Positions 1 through 8,740 of a DNA stretch of 52,669 nt are shown here, in pieces. Source of the DNA: Chelativorans petroleitrophicus. Its GTDB lineage: Bacteria > Pseudomonadota > Alphaproteobacteria > Rhizobiales > Rhizobiaceae. The notes under the pieces were generated by a model that saw nothing but the letters and a program-made list of their open reading frames with translations, had not been told where the DNA came from and made no database searches. Location: positions 1 through 52,669 of the forward strand of contig NZ_JAODNV010000021.1 of NCBI RefSeq assembly GCF_025398195.1, given 5' to 3'. The translations under genes were made by a program, and so were the position numbers. Each line of letters starts with the position of its first letter. The first letter of the stretch is position 1.

Positions 1-2
1 CT

Positions 3-3000
3 ACGCTATGCTCGAAGAGCCGGCCATGGCAGCGTGACTCAAACCAAAATGCCTCCGGCAATCCCGGCGCGGTTCAGACCCTCCTCTGCGAAAGCAGTTC
101 CAGCGACGACGGGTGCCCGCATTGCGGGCCCGTTCGCAAGGATTCGCATCGCCGTGCGTTTCTCAGACCGCTCCGGTTCGGCGCACCATTCATGTTGACC
201 ACCGTCGCGCCCATCCTTTTGGAAGGAGTTGAACCGAAGGCCGAAACCTTGCCCGGCAGAGGGCGGCAGCTGCTTTCCTTCACGGACAGCCGGCAGGGTA
301 CTGCCCGAATGGCGGCCAAGCTTCAGATGGAGGCGGAACGAAACTTTGTCCGCTCCTTCATCTATCACCAGGTTCAGGCATCGAGAACGTATCAATCAGG
401 AAGCTCCGACGAGATCGAGGAACTCAAGAGGCGCATTGCAGCCCTTGAAGCGGCATGTGGGGCCGACCCGGACCCTGTAATTCAGGGCATGATCGAGGAT
501 TACAAACACCAGCTGCAACTGGCCAATGGCGGTGATGCGAACGGTATTGCATGGCCGGACCTCGTCAACCGGCTGGCGGAAAGAACTGAGGTCATAGAGT
601 GGATCTTGCCACTGTGGCAGCAGAGAGATGAGGAGGTGTTCACCGATCCTCACAAGGTCTCCGAATTCCTGCTTCTCCGGGAGTTTTCACGTCGTCCCAA
701 GCGTGCAAACTCGATCGAGACTTTGGGCCTTGCCAAGCTGCGCACCCCTCCACTTGAAAAAGTGCAGCTGCCGGAACCATTCCGGCGGAGAGGGAAGAGC
801 ATCGAAGACTGGCGTGCTTACCTGGATGCTGTGCTCACCCATTTTGTTCGCAACAACAACGCGGTGGCAATCGATCGTCGTCTATTGCACTGGATCGCAC
901 ACAGAAGCCGTCCTAGATCGTTCGTTGGCCCAGAAGAAGATACAAATGGCGACAAGCGTCGGCGCGCATGGCCTAACGGGTACGGGCGGGCAAGTCCCAA
1001 CTCCCGCCCTGTGGCACTGCTTGTTAGGGGGCTCGAATTGGATCTCGGTTCTCCAAGTGATCGGTCCGATCTCGACGAGTGTCTCCACGCAGCATGGCAC
1101 CAACTGCAGTCAACCTTCGCGCCAGACCCAGAACGGCGCATGTTTGATTTCAGCAAGACCTATGTCGCGCCTCTCACAAAGGGGTTCTATTGCCCGGTAA
1201 CGCGCCGCATCCTGGACGTGGCCCCATTCGGTCTCACCCCTTACGGTTTGCGGGCGGATGCACCCGAGCCCACCCGCGCCATCCCGATTGACCTGCCGGT
1301 CCATCCGACCCCCCTGCTGGGGGCGCAGGACACTTCCGAAAACCGCGGGATCATCCGGGAATGGCTCCGGAATGATCCGGCCATCCAGTGGCTCCAGGAC
1401 AAGGGGTGCTGGAACAATCTGTCTGACCGAATTGCTCTGTTCGCCGATTATGCACGGTCTGCAGAGCATTCAGCCCAGCAGGCTGACAGCCGCCTTCGCG
1501 AATACGAGAAGGACTTCAAGGACGGCAAGATCAACATCCTGAACTGCTCCACGACGATGGAAATGGGCGTGGACATTGGTTCGGTTTCGACCGTGATGAT
1601 GACCAATGTACCGCCCTCTATCGCCAATTACAGACAGCGCGTGGGTCGCGCAGGCCGCCGGCATCAATCGGTGGCGCTCGCGTTCACCTTCTGCAAGGAC
1701 CGCCCGCTCGATTGGGAAGCATTTCGTGATCCGGCCAGCTTCCTCGGAAGAGGCATGGCGGTCCCCAAGGTGACGCTCAACAGCCGGCCCATCGTCCAGC
1801 GCCACGTGAATGCCTATCTGCTCGCCGCATTCATGCGGGAATGGGCAGGCGATCCTCTGAAGATGCAGGTCGGCCCCTTCATGGGATGCCCCGTCAGTAC
1901 AAAGGAGCCTCGTCCGCTGAAGGCGGAAAGGCCTGTTGAGCGCTTCATGGAGTGGCTTGACCGGCCGACGACTGCCCACGCTCACCAGGACCAAATTGCC
2001 CGTCTCACCATAAGGTCAGTGTTGGAGGGTAACAGAACGCTCATTAAGCAGACACGGGAGGCCATTCGGGATGTCGCGGCGGACTTTGTGTCGGAATGGG
2101 AAAATCTCGTCGCCCTGGCCAAGGAAGAGCAGGCGCCGCAGCAAGCCATGAGCCGGCTCAACAAAGAGCTCAAGAGACTGTGCGGCGAGTTCCTGCTGAG
2201 CAGCCTAGCAGACAGAGGATTTCTGCCTGGGCATGGTTTCCCAAACAACGTGGTGACCTTCGTGCCCGGAAAGCAGTTCCGCGCGCAAGATGAGAACACG
2301 CAAGACGGGTCGCGGTTCAAGCGAGCGTCCGGCCCGCAGCGGTCGCTCGATCTGGCAATCCGGGATTACGCACCGGGTTCCGAAGTTGTCATCGATGGCC
2401 TTGTCTACAGGTCGGCGGGCGTCACCTTGAACTGGAAACGGCCGGCGAGTGTGGAACAGCTGGCAGAAATCCAAAACCTGCGCTTTCATTGGCAATGTCA
2501 GGATTGCCGAGCCTCAGACATCCAGAGGGGCAAGCCTCCACAGGAATGCAGCGCTTGCGGATCGCCCAACGTGAAGTGGACGGAGTTCCTCCGGCCCGCG
2601 GGTTTCAAGGTTGATCCCCGCGAAAAGGCTCATGCAGAAACCGACACCCCGACCTATGTCGAGCCGGAGGAGCCGGTTGTCTCCACTCGCGGGACCCCAT
2701 GGCGAAGTCTTCCCGCCCCGGAGTTGGGACGCTTCCGCAGCACGCGCGAGGGCCTCGTATATTTTTCGAACAAGGGTGGCGCTGGCGGTTCCGGGTATGC
2801 CATCTGCCTTCACTGCGGCCGGGCTGCAGCTCATTCTCTCGACGACAAGGGCGCTATTCCACTCGCGCTCGTCAACCACAAACCATTGAATTTCCTGAAG
2901 GGGGAGAGCTATTGTCAGGGCAACGAGCGTCCCTTCGCGATCAAGACGCGACTTGCGCTTGGGCATGAGATCACGACGGACGTTCTGGAGATTCAGCCAC

Positions 3001-4487
3001 GCCACGGACTGAAGCGTGCGGCTGCAAATGCTCTGGCCATCGCAATCAGGGAAGGCCTGGCGCAGGAGCTGGGCATCGAGGCTGACGAGATGGGATTTGC
3101 CGTCGGGCCCAGTACCAACGACCTTGGTGGCACGTCCACTTCAATCTTCATCTTTGACCGTACCGCCGGTGGCGGAGGTTTCTGCACGACCTTTGAGGCC
3201 CTGATGCGGCCTGTCCTCATGCGTGCCGAAGAAGTACTGGACTGCAAGACACCAGGGTGCATCGCCGGCTGCCCCGCGTGCGTGCTGACATCCGACGCGC
3301 CGGCGGAAAAGGATGGACTTGACCGGACGGCTGCTCTCGACTTCCTGCGCACCCATTTCAGACTGCCGAACGAACTCGAAGAGCAGGACATTTTCATGGG
3401 CGGGGCAGAGCTCTCCATCTCGCTGCTCGACGAGATCCAGCAGGAACTGGGGCGCGCAGCCTGTTCAAGCGTGACGATCTTCCTGCCGCGCTGGGATGCG
3501 CAGCAGGCAGCCGGAGCCTGGAGGCCCAGAGACCAGTTCTTGTCATGGTCAATGAAGGGTTACAAGGTCAGGCTTGCTCTCCCTGCCGGCGAACTCAATC
3601 AACTGACATCAGCAGAGAAACAGGCACTTCGGGACTTCGCTCTCGAACGTCAGGCCTCAATTGTGCAAGCTGAGCCACCCTCCTTTGCAAACGGATCGGT
3701 GGCCATCGCCGTGGTCGAAGGCCAGGGGCGCCAGGTCATCTGGGCCACAACGGAAGAGCATCCACGTTTGATGGGGCAAGGATGGGGAACGCCAGTCCGT
3801 CGTCCAGTGGCGAAAGCCAGAGGGCAGATCAGCATTTCCAGCGTGGAAGTGCCTCTCGACAGTCTGCTTGCTCCGTCCGATACCAAGATGAGGATCATCG
3901 GCAGGGAACTCGATAGTGACCTGGCATCGTTTGGCAACCGCGCAGCACGGGAGTTTATAGAATTGCTCAAGCAGTGCGGAGCCTGGCACGCCCATCCGAT
4001 CACCCGGATCACATATCTGGACGGCTATATCCGTTCTCCGCTGGTTGCACGTCTGCTGATCGATACGCTCGCTGCACTGGCAGCAGCCTCAGGCGCCCGG
4101 GACACGGCCGTGTCAATCCAGACGCGCCCGCCGCGGGAAGCCGATTCATCCAGAGAGCCGTGGCTTCTCTGGCATGACTGGCGGGATGCGGACGATCAGC
4201 GCGACGTGATCGAACGCCTTGGCACATTGCGCGAGCTTGACGTCAAGCTGCACCAGAAGGATGTGCCGCACGGCCGGTACCTGAGAATCCTTTTTGGAAA
4301 CGGGGCCGGTGCCACGATAGTGCTTGACCAGGGGTTCGGTGCTTGGGGGCCACCTCCCCATACCCGTCTGCGCCACGATTTCACCGCGGCAGCACATGAA
4401 CAGGCGCAAAGTCTGGCCCGGGCAAACATGGTGCTGGAGCAGAGGGGAAACAGCGTCACCTATTTTGTGGCCAGGGCCGATCGATAG
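3..4487 (+). CDS. Large DUF1998-type helicase, C-terminal part (DruE-like), 5' end outside window
   Basis: The frame is open from base 3, so the gene begins before the window and 1494 codons are visible. ATG 192 is only an internal methionine, because upstream codons include a natural-looking CPHCG zinc motif (114-128). Superfamily 2 helicase C-terminal motifs are visible: SFTDSRQG near 276, STTMEMGVDIG near 1550 and QRVGRAGRR at 1635-1661. A CxxC...CxxC pair lies near 2496-2560, and the DUF1998/MZB cysteine cluster CKTPGCIAGCPAC starts near 3243. About 390 residues follow, including DGYIRSP near 4020. A DEAD half must lie upstream, giving a total near 2000 residues, which fits Druantia DruE. 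DISARM DrmA/B split these domains, and MrfA-type helicases are far shorter. DpdJ remains an alternative. A role in phage defence is inferred from the family. The next genes downstream are not defence genes. Confidence 0.7.
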   Translation, partial: TLCSKSRPWQRDSNQNASGNPGAVQTLLCESSSSDDGCPHCGPVRKDSHRRAFLRPLRFGAPFMLTTVAPILLEGVEPKAETLPGRGRQLLSFTDSRQGTARMAAKLQMEAERNFVRSFIYHQVQASRTYQSGSSDEIEELKRRIAALEAACGADPDPVIQGMIEDYKHQLQLANGGDANGIAWPDLVNRLAERTEVIEWILPLWQQRDEEVFTDPHKVSEFLLLREFSRRPKRANSIETLGLAKLRTPPLEKVQLPEPFRRRGKSIEDWRAYLDAVLTHFVRNNNAVAIDRRLLHWIAHRSRPRSFVGPEEDTNGDKRRRAWPNGYGRASPNSRPVALLVRGLELDLGSPSDRSDLDECLHAAWHQLQSTFAPDPERRMFDFSKTYVAPLTKGFYCPVTRRILDVAPFGLTPYGLRADAPEPTRAIPIDLPVHPTPLLGAQDTSENRGIIREWLRNDPAIQWLQDKGCWNNLSDRIALFADYARSAEHSAQQADSRLREYEKDFKDGKINILNCSTTMEMGVDIGSVSTVMMTNVPPSIANYRQRVGRAGRRHQSVALAFTFCKDRPLDWEAFRDPASFLGRGMAVPKVTLNSRPIVQRHVNAYLLAAFMREWAGDPLKMQVGPFMGCPVSTKEPRPLKAERPVERFMEWLDRPTTAHAHQDQIARLTIRSVLEGNRTLIKQTREAIRDVAADFVSEWENLVALAKEEQAPQQAMSRLNKELKRLCGEFLLSSLADRGFLPGHGFPNNVVTFVPGKQFRAQDENTQDGSRFKRASGPQRSLDLAIRDYAPGSEVVIDGLVYRSAGVTLNWKRPASVEQLAEIQNLRFHWQCQDCRASDIQRGKPPQECSACGSPNVKWTEFLRPAGFKVDPREKAHAETDTPTYVEPEEPVVSTRGTPWRSLPAPELGRFRSTREGLVYFSNKGGAGGSGYAICLHCGRAAAHSLDDKGAIPLALVNHKPLNFLKGESYCQGNERPFAIKTRLALGHEITTDVLEIQPRHGLKRAAANALAIAIREGLAQELGIEADEMGFAVGPSTNDLGGTSTSIFIFDRTAGGGGFCTTFEALMRPVLMRAEEVLDCKTPGCIAGCPACVLTSDAPAEKDGLDRTAALDFLRTHFRLPNELEEQDIFMGGAELSISLLDEIQQELGRAACSSVTIFLPRWDAQQAAGAWRPRDQFLSWSMKGYKVRLALPAGELNQLTSAEKQALRDFALERQASIVQAEPPSFANGSVAIAVVEGQGRQVIWATTEEHPRLMGQGWGTPVRRPVAKARGQISISSVEVPLDSLLAPSDTKMRIIGRELDSDLASFGNRAAREFIELLKQCGAWHAHPITRITYLDGYIRSPLVARLLIDTLAALAAASGARDTAVSIQTRPPREADSSREPWLLWHDWRDADDQRDVIERLGTLRELDVKLHQKDVPHGRYLRILFGNGAGATIVLDQGFGAWGPPPHTRLRHDFTAAAHEQAQSLARANMVLEQRGNSVTYFVARADR

Positions 4488-4780
4488 TCAGATTCGGAAA
4501 GTTCCATTTACGCACCCGGTGTGACGTATAAGCTTTTCAAGAGGCAAGGAAGCCTTCGGCGGCCCTTCACATTTCGTGCCCGCATGCCCATATGAGAGGC
4601 ATGTGCATGGAAGTTTTTGTTCGCATATCGAGGCTTACTGATAAGGCGCGCTCCAAACCCGGAGCGGACGCCTTCATGAACCCGTAAGACCGCAACAAAC
4701 TTCGCCGCTCCGGGACCAGCCAAACAAAAGTGCGGTTCATTTCTGCAACGTCAGCCGCGTTGCTTTGATGGAGCGTGTCT

Positions 4781-4960
4781 ATGGCCCCGTTCAGATCCCG
4801 GTTGTTTTGCCAGCGCTGCAACCACCCTCTGCCCCTTGCCGCCAGTCATTGTCCCTGGTGCAGGGCTCCGATTTCTCTGCATACCGTCAAGCCGGCCAAT
4901 GCCGGATTTCCATCTATTCGCCGCTTTCCGTTCGGCGTGTTGGAAGGAGGCAGGCAGTGA
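4781..4960 (+). CDS. Small zinc-ribbon protein, overlaps the Nudix-like gene
   Basis: This is a 59-residue frame with four cysteines arranged CQRC (residues 10-13) and CPWC (24-27), the spacing of a zinc ribbon. A GGAG sits seven bases before ATG 4781, and GTG 4775 in the same frame is an alternative start. Its stop TGA (4958-4960) shares bases with the GTG start of the next gene (4957), a GTGA overlap typical of translational coupling. I do not recognise a named family. The cysteine pattern and the overlap are seen. Binding zinc and working with the Nudix-like protein are inferred. The 293 bases before it hold no convincing gene, only a short inverted repeat at 4649-4666. Confidence 0.55.
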   Translation: MAPFRSRLFCQRCNHPLPLAASHCPWCRAPISLHTVKPANAGFPSIRRFPFGVLEGGRQ

Positions 4961-5487
4961 CGTTAGACTTGTCGACCACGATACCGATGGCCGCAGCGCC
5001 CAGTCCGGCAATCGAGGAGTGTGGCGTGCTTCCCTGGCGGACAAGGCGCGACGGGTCCACGCGGATCATGCTCGTCGCCGCGCGCAATCAACGCGGATGG
5101 ACCATACCGAAAGAGCGCCCGAAAAAGAACGAGCCGGCGTTCCTCGCCGCGGCGCGGGCGGCATTCGAGGAGGCGGGCATCATCGGTGACACCTATCCCG
5201 AGCCGGTGGCCGACTACGAGCTCTCAACGACACTGGAGAACGGCTCGCGCGTTTCGCGCCGGATCACGGTCTTCAGCATGAAAGTCTACGGAACGCTGAG
5301 CCACTGGCCTGAGGAAGACCAGCGTCAGCGCCGCTGGTTTACGGTGGAAGACGCGGCCGCCCAGCTCGATGACGAAGAGCTTGCCTCCTTCATTCTGGAG
5401 CACGGTCCTTTCCCGAAAGGCAGGGATACGGGCAGCCGGCGGCAGCAGCCGCAACTCTACGATACCAGTGATGCTTTGTTCGAATAG
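4957..5487 (+). CDS. Nudix-like hydrolase with degenerate Nudix box
   Basis: Encodes 176 residues. The GTG start at 4957 is chosen because GGAAGGAGG (4942-4950) lies six bases upstream; the longer open frame upstream has no comparable site and overlaps the zinc-ribbon gene in another frame. The fold signature is clear: GVLPWR near residue 23, GWTIPKERP at 47-55 and RAAFEEAGI at 67-75, like the rhizobial group reading GWxxPKGxP...REAxEEAG. Nudix enzymes cleave nucleoside diphosphates linked to another moiety. Two changes stand out: the usual RE of the REUxEE core is RA, and the glycine and glutamate at the front of the box are not in place, although the EE metal pair remains. Activity may be altered. 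The substrate cannot be read from sequence. Confidence 0.8.
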   Translation: MTLDLSTTIPMAAAPSPAIEECGVLPWRTRRDGSTRIMLVAARNQRGWTIPKERPKKNEPAFLAAARAAFEEAGIIGDTYPEPVADYELSTTLENGSRVSRRITVFSMKVYGTLSHWPEEDQRQRRWFTVEDAAAQLDDEELASFILEHGPFPKGRDTGSRRQQPQLYDTSDALFE

Positions 5488-5521
5488 GGCTGTGCCCGAG
5501 GCGAAGGCCTCGGGCACAGCC
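5488..5521 (+). terminator. 15-bp perfect hairpin after the Nudix-like gene
   Basis: Arms 5488-5502 and 5507-5521 are exact reverse complements around a GAAG tetraloop, directly after the Nudix stop codon. No long T run follows, so it may end transcription with help or protect the 3' end. Confidence 0.7.
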
Positions 5522-5598
5522 TTCATGACAATCTTGAAAAGGGCACTATATTTGGACTGGAGTGAGAGCGAGCCTTTCAGCACTCCCCTGACATGAAG

Positions 5599-5641
5599 AG
5601 GACTCGGATTCGAAGTCGCCAGCTCGTCCGGGGTCCTTTTT
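5599..5641 (+). terminator. Possible second terminator with T tract
   Basis: AGGACTC (5599-5605) can pair with GGGTCCT (5631-5637, one G-T pair), and TTTTT follows at about 5637-5641. The loop is long, so this is weaker than the hairpin before it. Confidence 0.35.
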
Positions 5642-5650
5642 CGCGTCAAG

Positions 5651-5687
5651 GGTAATGCTAATCGGGAATAATCCCATCGGCATTACC
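5651..5687 (-). terminator. Nested hairpin downstream of the sulfolactate operon
   Basis: GGTAATGC (5651-5658) pairs with GCATTACC (5680-5687), and inside it GGGA (5664-5667) pairs with TCCC (5672-5675). It lies about 75 bases past the stop of the last gene of the minus-strand sulfolactate operon and could end it. It lacks a T run. Confidence 0.4.
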
Positions 5688-5760
5688 TCCTTGTGGGCGG
5701 AGCCGTCGCCATGGCCAAGCTGTGCTGACGGCGTGCAGATGTCCGCCCGCGCCCATGCGG

Positions 5761-6762
5761 TCAGCCGATGGCCCGGATCTGATCCAGCAGGGCCTGTTCG
5801 ACCGCGATACCTTCTTCAAGCAGCTTTGCCTTAAGGGTATGCCGGCGTTGGCCTGGAAGGCGGGCGCCCGGCGCACCGGCGACCAACTCTGCCATGGCGG
5901 CGAAACGCTCGACAATGGCGGAGCCGCCGAACGCGGCGGGATCGATGCAGATGATGGTCTGCCCGACGCCCGGCGGATCTCCCTTGTCGTCGAAGAACGA
6001 GCTTGCCTCATAGGCGTAGTTGGCGCCCGTCAGCCCGGCGGAGAGCAGTTCGACCATCAGCGCCAGCGCGGTGCCCTTGGCATCGCCGAGAGGCGCCATG
6101 GTGCCCGCCAAGGCTGCCTTGGGATCGGTGGTCGGCCGGCCAGCGGCATCGAAGGCCCAGTCTTCGGGAATCGGTGTGCCCTTCTGGGCGGCCGCCATGA
6201 TCTTCCCGCGCGCCACCCTGGAGAGCGACACGTCCACGACAACGGGATCCTTTCCCCCAAGCGGCGCGGCAAAAGCGATAGGATTTGTGCCGAAAAGGGG
6301 GCGGTTCGATCCCCATGGGGCCATGGCCGCCGGGGAATTGGCGAACATCAGTGCGACAAGTCCCGCGCGGGCGTAGCGCTCCACGATCACGCCCGCCACC
6401 CCGCAATGATGCGACCTGCGAAAGCCCGCCAGTGCGATGCCCTGGGTGCGCGCGCATTCGCTCAAAGGCTCGAAAGCAAGGTCGAGGGCGGGAAAGGCAA
6501 ATCCGTTGGCGGCATCGACGGCAAGCACCGCGGGGCGGGGTTTTTCAACGGAAGGGATTGCGAAGCCGTCAACCTTGCCGGCTCTCGCCTGGGCCGCATA
6601 GGCCGCAACGCGGCGCAGACCATGTCCGCTCTGTCCCGCAAGCTCCGCTTCCACGAGCGCGCTGGCAACCGAGGCGGCGTTCGGCTCCGACGTGCGGGAG
6701 CGTACGAGCGCGTCCTTGATGAGCGCGTGGACCTCCGCAGGAGAAAGCCGCACCTCACTCAT
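5761..6762 (-). CDS. comC: (R)-sulfolactate dehydrogenase, malate/L-lactate dehydrogenase 2 family
   Basis: Encodes 333 residues of the Ldh2/ComC family, NAD(P)H enzymes with a fold unlike ordinary lactate dehydrogenase. Visible family marks are SGHGLRRV near residue 45, FRRSHHCGVAG near 113 and GTNPIAFAAP near 157. In sulfolactate users, ComC interconverts (R)-3-sulfolactate and sulfopyruvate. Working with the (S)-specific SlcC, it in effect racemises sulfolactate so that SuyAB can cleave the (R) form. The start ATG overlaps the slcC stop by four bases, and this is the last gene of suyA-suyB-exporter-slcC-comC. Family membership is clear from sequence. The sulfolactate assignment rests on the operon, since other Ldh2 members act on malate, ureidoglycolate or diketogulonate. 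Confidence 0.85.
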   Translation of the reverse strand: MSEVRLSPAEVHALIKDALVRSRTSEPNAASVASALVEAELAGQSGHGLRRVAAYAAQARAGKVDGFAIPSVEKPRPAVLAVDAANGFAFPALDLAFEPLSECARTQGIALAGFRRSHHCGVAGVIVERYARAGLVALMFANSPAAMAPWGSNRPLFGTNPIAFAAPLGGKDPVVVDVSLSRVARGKIMAAAQKGTPIPEDWAFDAAGRPTTDPKAALAGTMAPLGDAKGTALALMVELLSAGLTGANYAYEASSFFDDKGDPPGVGQTIICIDPAAFGGSAIVERFAAMAELVAGAPGARLPGQRRHTLKAKLLEEGIAVEQALLDQIRAIG

Positions 6763-7694
6763 GCCGTACCCTCCAGCTCTGCCATGACCTTCTCCGCGAC
6801 GACCTGGCTGACGCGGACGTTCGATTCCTCCGTCACGCCTGCAATATGCGGCGTGAGCACGAGATTGGGAATGCCGGCGAATTTCGCCCCCGCCTCGGCG
6901 GTGAGCGGTTCGGTCTCGAACACGTCGAGAGCCGCGCCGCCGATCCTGCCGGCCTTCAGCGCTTCGGCAACGGCCTGTTCGTCCACGATGCCACCTCGCG
7001 CTGCGTTGATCAGGATGGCGCCCGGCCGCATGCGCGTGATCTGTTCCGCGCCGATCATTCTGGCCGTTCCCGGCGTGAGCGGGACATGGAGGCTGATGAC
7101 GTCGGCAAGGCCGAGAAGCTCGTCAAGGGAGGCCATTCTGCGAGCCTGTTGCCAGGCGGGGTCGTCCGCCGCAACATGCGGATCGAAGGCGGCAATCTCC
7201 ATGCCGAGCGCCCGCGCGCGGGTTGAGACCTCCCGGGCGATCGCGCCGAAGCCGATGAGGCCCATGGTGCGGCCGGAAAGCTCGCGGCCCATCAGCGCCT
7301 GCCGGGGCCACAGGCCTTGCGCCACCGCGGCCGAGGAGAACCAGGCTCCGCGCAGAAGAACGAGCGCCGCCGTGATCACATATTCGGTAACGGACAGGTT
7401 GTTCGCGCCCGTGGCCGGATGCACCGCGATGCCGCGCCGCCGGCATTCATCAAGATCGATATTGTCCAGGCCGACGCCCAAACGCCCCACGCAGCGCAGG
7501 CGAGGCGCGCGATCGAGCAGGTCCGCGCGCACCTGCGTGCGGTTACGGACGATGAGCGCGATCGCCTCGGCAAGCTCTGCGTGAAGCCGGTCCGACGCGT
7601 CCACTAGGCCGGGATCGTAAAGCACGCTGTAGCGCTGCTTGAGGCCGTCGAGTGCGGCCTCGTCCATGAATTCGCTGACCACGATTTCGGCCAT
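6759..7694 (-). CDS. slcC: (S)-sulfolactate dehydrogenase, D-isomer 2-hydroxyacid dehydrogenase family
   Basis: Encodes 311 residues with the standard layout of this family: substrate domain, then the NAD-binding motif GLIGFGAIARE near residue 145, catalytic Arg in AARGGIVDE near 231, Glu in DVFETEPL near 256 and His in LTPHIAG near 282. SlcC oxidises (S)-sulfolactate to sulfopyruvate, which ComC then reduces to the (R) isomer. The stop overlaps the comC start (ATGA), and the exporter stop lies two bases upstream of this ATG, so the three genes are tightly coupled. The sulfolactate role comes from the SuyAB neighbours; on sequence alone it could be another hydroxyacid dehydrogenase. Confidence 0.85.
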   Translation of the reverse strand: MAEIVVSEFMDEAALDGLKQRYSVLYDPGLVDASDRLHAELAEAIALIVRNRTQVRADLLDRAPRLRCVGRLGVGLDNIDLDECRRRGIAVHPATGANNLSVTEYVITAALVLLRGAWFSSAAVAQGLWPRQALMGRELSGRTMGLIGFGAIAREVSTRARALGMEIAAFDPHVAADDPAWQQARRMASLDELLGLADVISLHVPLTPGTARMIGAEQITRMRPGAILINAARGGIVDEQAVAEALKAGRIGGAALDVFETEPLTAEAGAKFAGIPNLVLTPHIAGVTEESNVRVSQVVAEKVMAELEGTA

Positions 7695-7696
7695 GG

Positions 7697-8719
7697 CTAG
7701 GTTCCCACAATGATTTCAACTGCAATGACGAAGGCCATCAGCGCGAGGGTTGCGCCCACGGGGACCACCAATGCCGACCATCCCATTCTGAGCGTCGCCG
7801 CAATAGAGGTCCGGATGCCGATCGCGGCGACGGCCGTTGCAAGACACCAACTCGAAACCAGGCTGCCGGCGTTCCGCAGACCTGCCGGAATGATACCTGC
7901 CGAATTGATGATCACCAGCACGGCGAAGGCGATGGCGAAAGGCGGCAGAAGCCAGGGGAGCTTTCCGTCCGTCGGGGCGCGCGAGCGCGTGAGGAGCGTG
8001 ATGGAAAGCACGGTCGGCAGAAGCAGGGCCACGCGGAACAGCTTGACGATGGTGGCCGTCTCGCCCGCTTCGTTCGAGACCGCATAGCCGGCGCCGACCA
8101 CCTGAGCCACGTCGTGAATGGTCGCGCCGAGAAAGATGCCGGTCTGGCGGTCGTTGAAGCCGAGCAGATGCGCGATCAGTGGATAGGCCACCATGGCGAT
8201 GGTCGAAAGCGTGGTGACCGCGACGATGACAAAGGCCGTGTCCCGATCCCGATGAGGGGAGGGCGGAAGCGTCGAGGAAATAGCGAGGGCAGCCGAGGCA
8301 CCGCAAATGCCCGTCGCCCCGCCTGCAAGCACGCCGAAGGCCCGCGGCAGGCCGGAGCAACGCGAGAGGGCAAGGCCGCTTGCAATCGAGACCGCGGTGC
8401 CTGCGGCCACCAGAAGAAGGGTTTGGCCGCCGAGGCTTGCCACCTGGGCGACCGAGATGTTGAGCCCCAGAAGGGCGACGCCGAACTGCAGCACTGGCCT
8501 CGATGCGAAGGAAAGCCCCGCATGAAAGCGAGCGTCCTCCGAAACGGTGCTGAGGGCGATCCCGATCACGAGCGCGAAGAGCATCACCGGCGCGCCGGTC
8601 GCCCCGGCCGCGAAGAAGGCGGCCGCGGCGACCGTCAGCGGAAGAACGAGCCCCGGCGTCAGCGCACAAAGCGTTCTCAGCCGGCCGCGCCCGGCCAGCG
8701 GCCACATCTGGACGGTCAT
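7697..8719 (-). CDS. YeiH-family (PSE) putative sulfate/sulfite exporter
   Basis: Encodes 340 residues of very hydrophobic protein with about ten predicted membrane spans, of the YeiH/UPF0324 family. Internal family marks include GGATGICGASAA near residue 134 and FLGATIHDVAQVVGAGYA near 196. In taurine, sulfoacetate and sulfolactate clusters this family sits beside the desulfonating enzyme and is thought to export the sulfite or sulfate released. Here it lies between suyB and slcC, which fits. Transport has not been shown directly for most members, so the substrate is inferred from context. Confidence 0.85.
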   Translation of the reverse strand: MTVQMWPLAGRGRLRTLCALTPGLVLPLTVAAAAFFAAGATGAPVMLFALVIGIALSTVSEDARFHAGLSFASRPVLQFGVALLGLNISVAQVASLGGQTLLLVAAGTAVSIASGLALSRCSGLPRAFGVLAGGATGICGASAALAISSTLPPSPHRDRDTAFVIVAVTTLSTIAMVAYPLIAHLLGFNDRQTGIFLGATIHDVAQVVGAGYAVSNEAGETATIVKLFRVALLLPTVLSITLLTRSRAPTDGKLPWLLPPFAIAFAVLVIINSAGIIPAGLRNAGSLVSSWCLATAVAAIGIRTSIAATLRMGWSALVVPVGATLALMAFVIAVEIIVGT

Positions 8720-8740
8720 TATCGAGGCCTTCTGCGGCGG

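Noticed and set aside
192-4487. Helicase gene starting at ATG 192
   Set aside because: The same frame is open to the window edge and encodes a CxxC motif before 192, so the true start is outside the window.
3-4487. Calling the large helicase DISARM DrmA or DrmB
   Set aside because: DISARM places the helicase and DUF1998 domains in separate proteins; here they are in one very long chain, which fits DruE better.
4649-4666. Short inverted repeat CGCTCC/GGAGCG as a terminator of the helicase gene
   Set aside because: Six base pairs only, no T run and 160 bases from the stop codon; chance is likely in GC-rich DNA.
5722-7584. 620-codon plus-strand open frame
   Set aside because: It is the antisense shadow of comC and slcC, whose catalytic motifs are intact on the minus strand.
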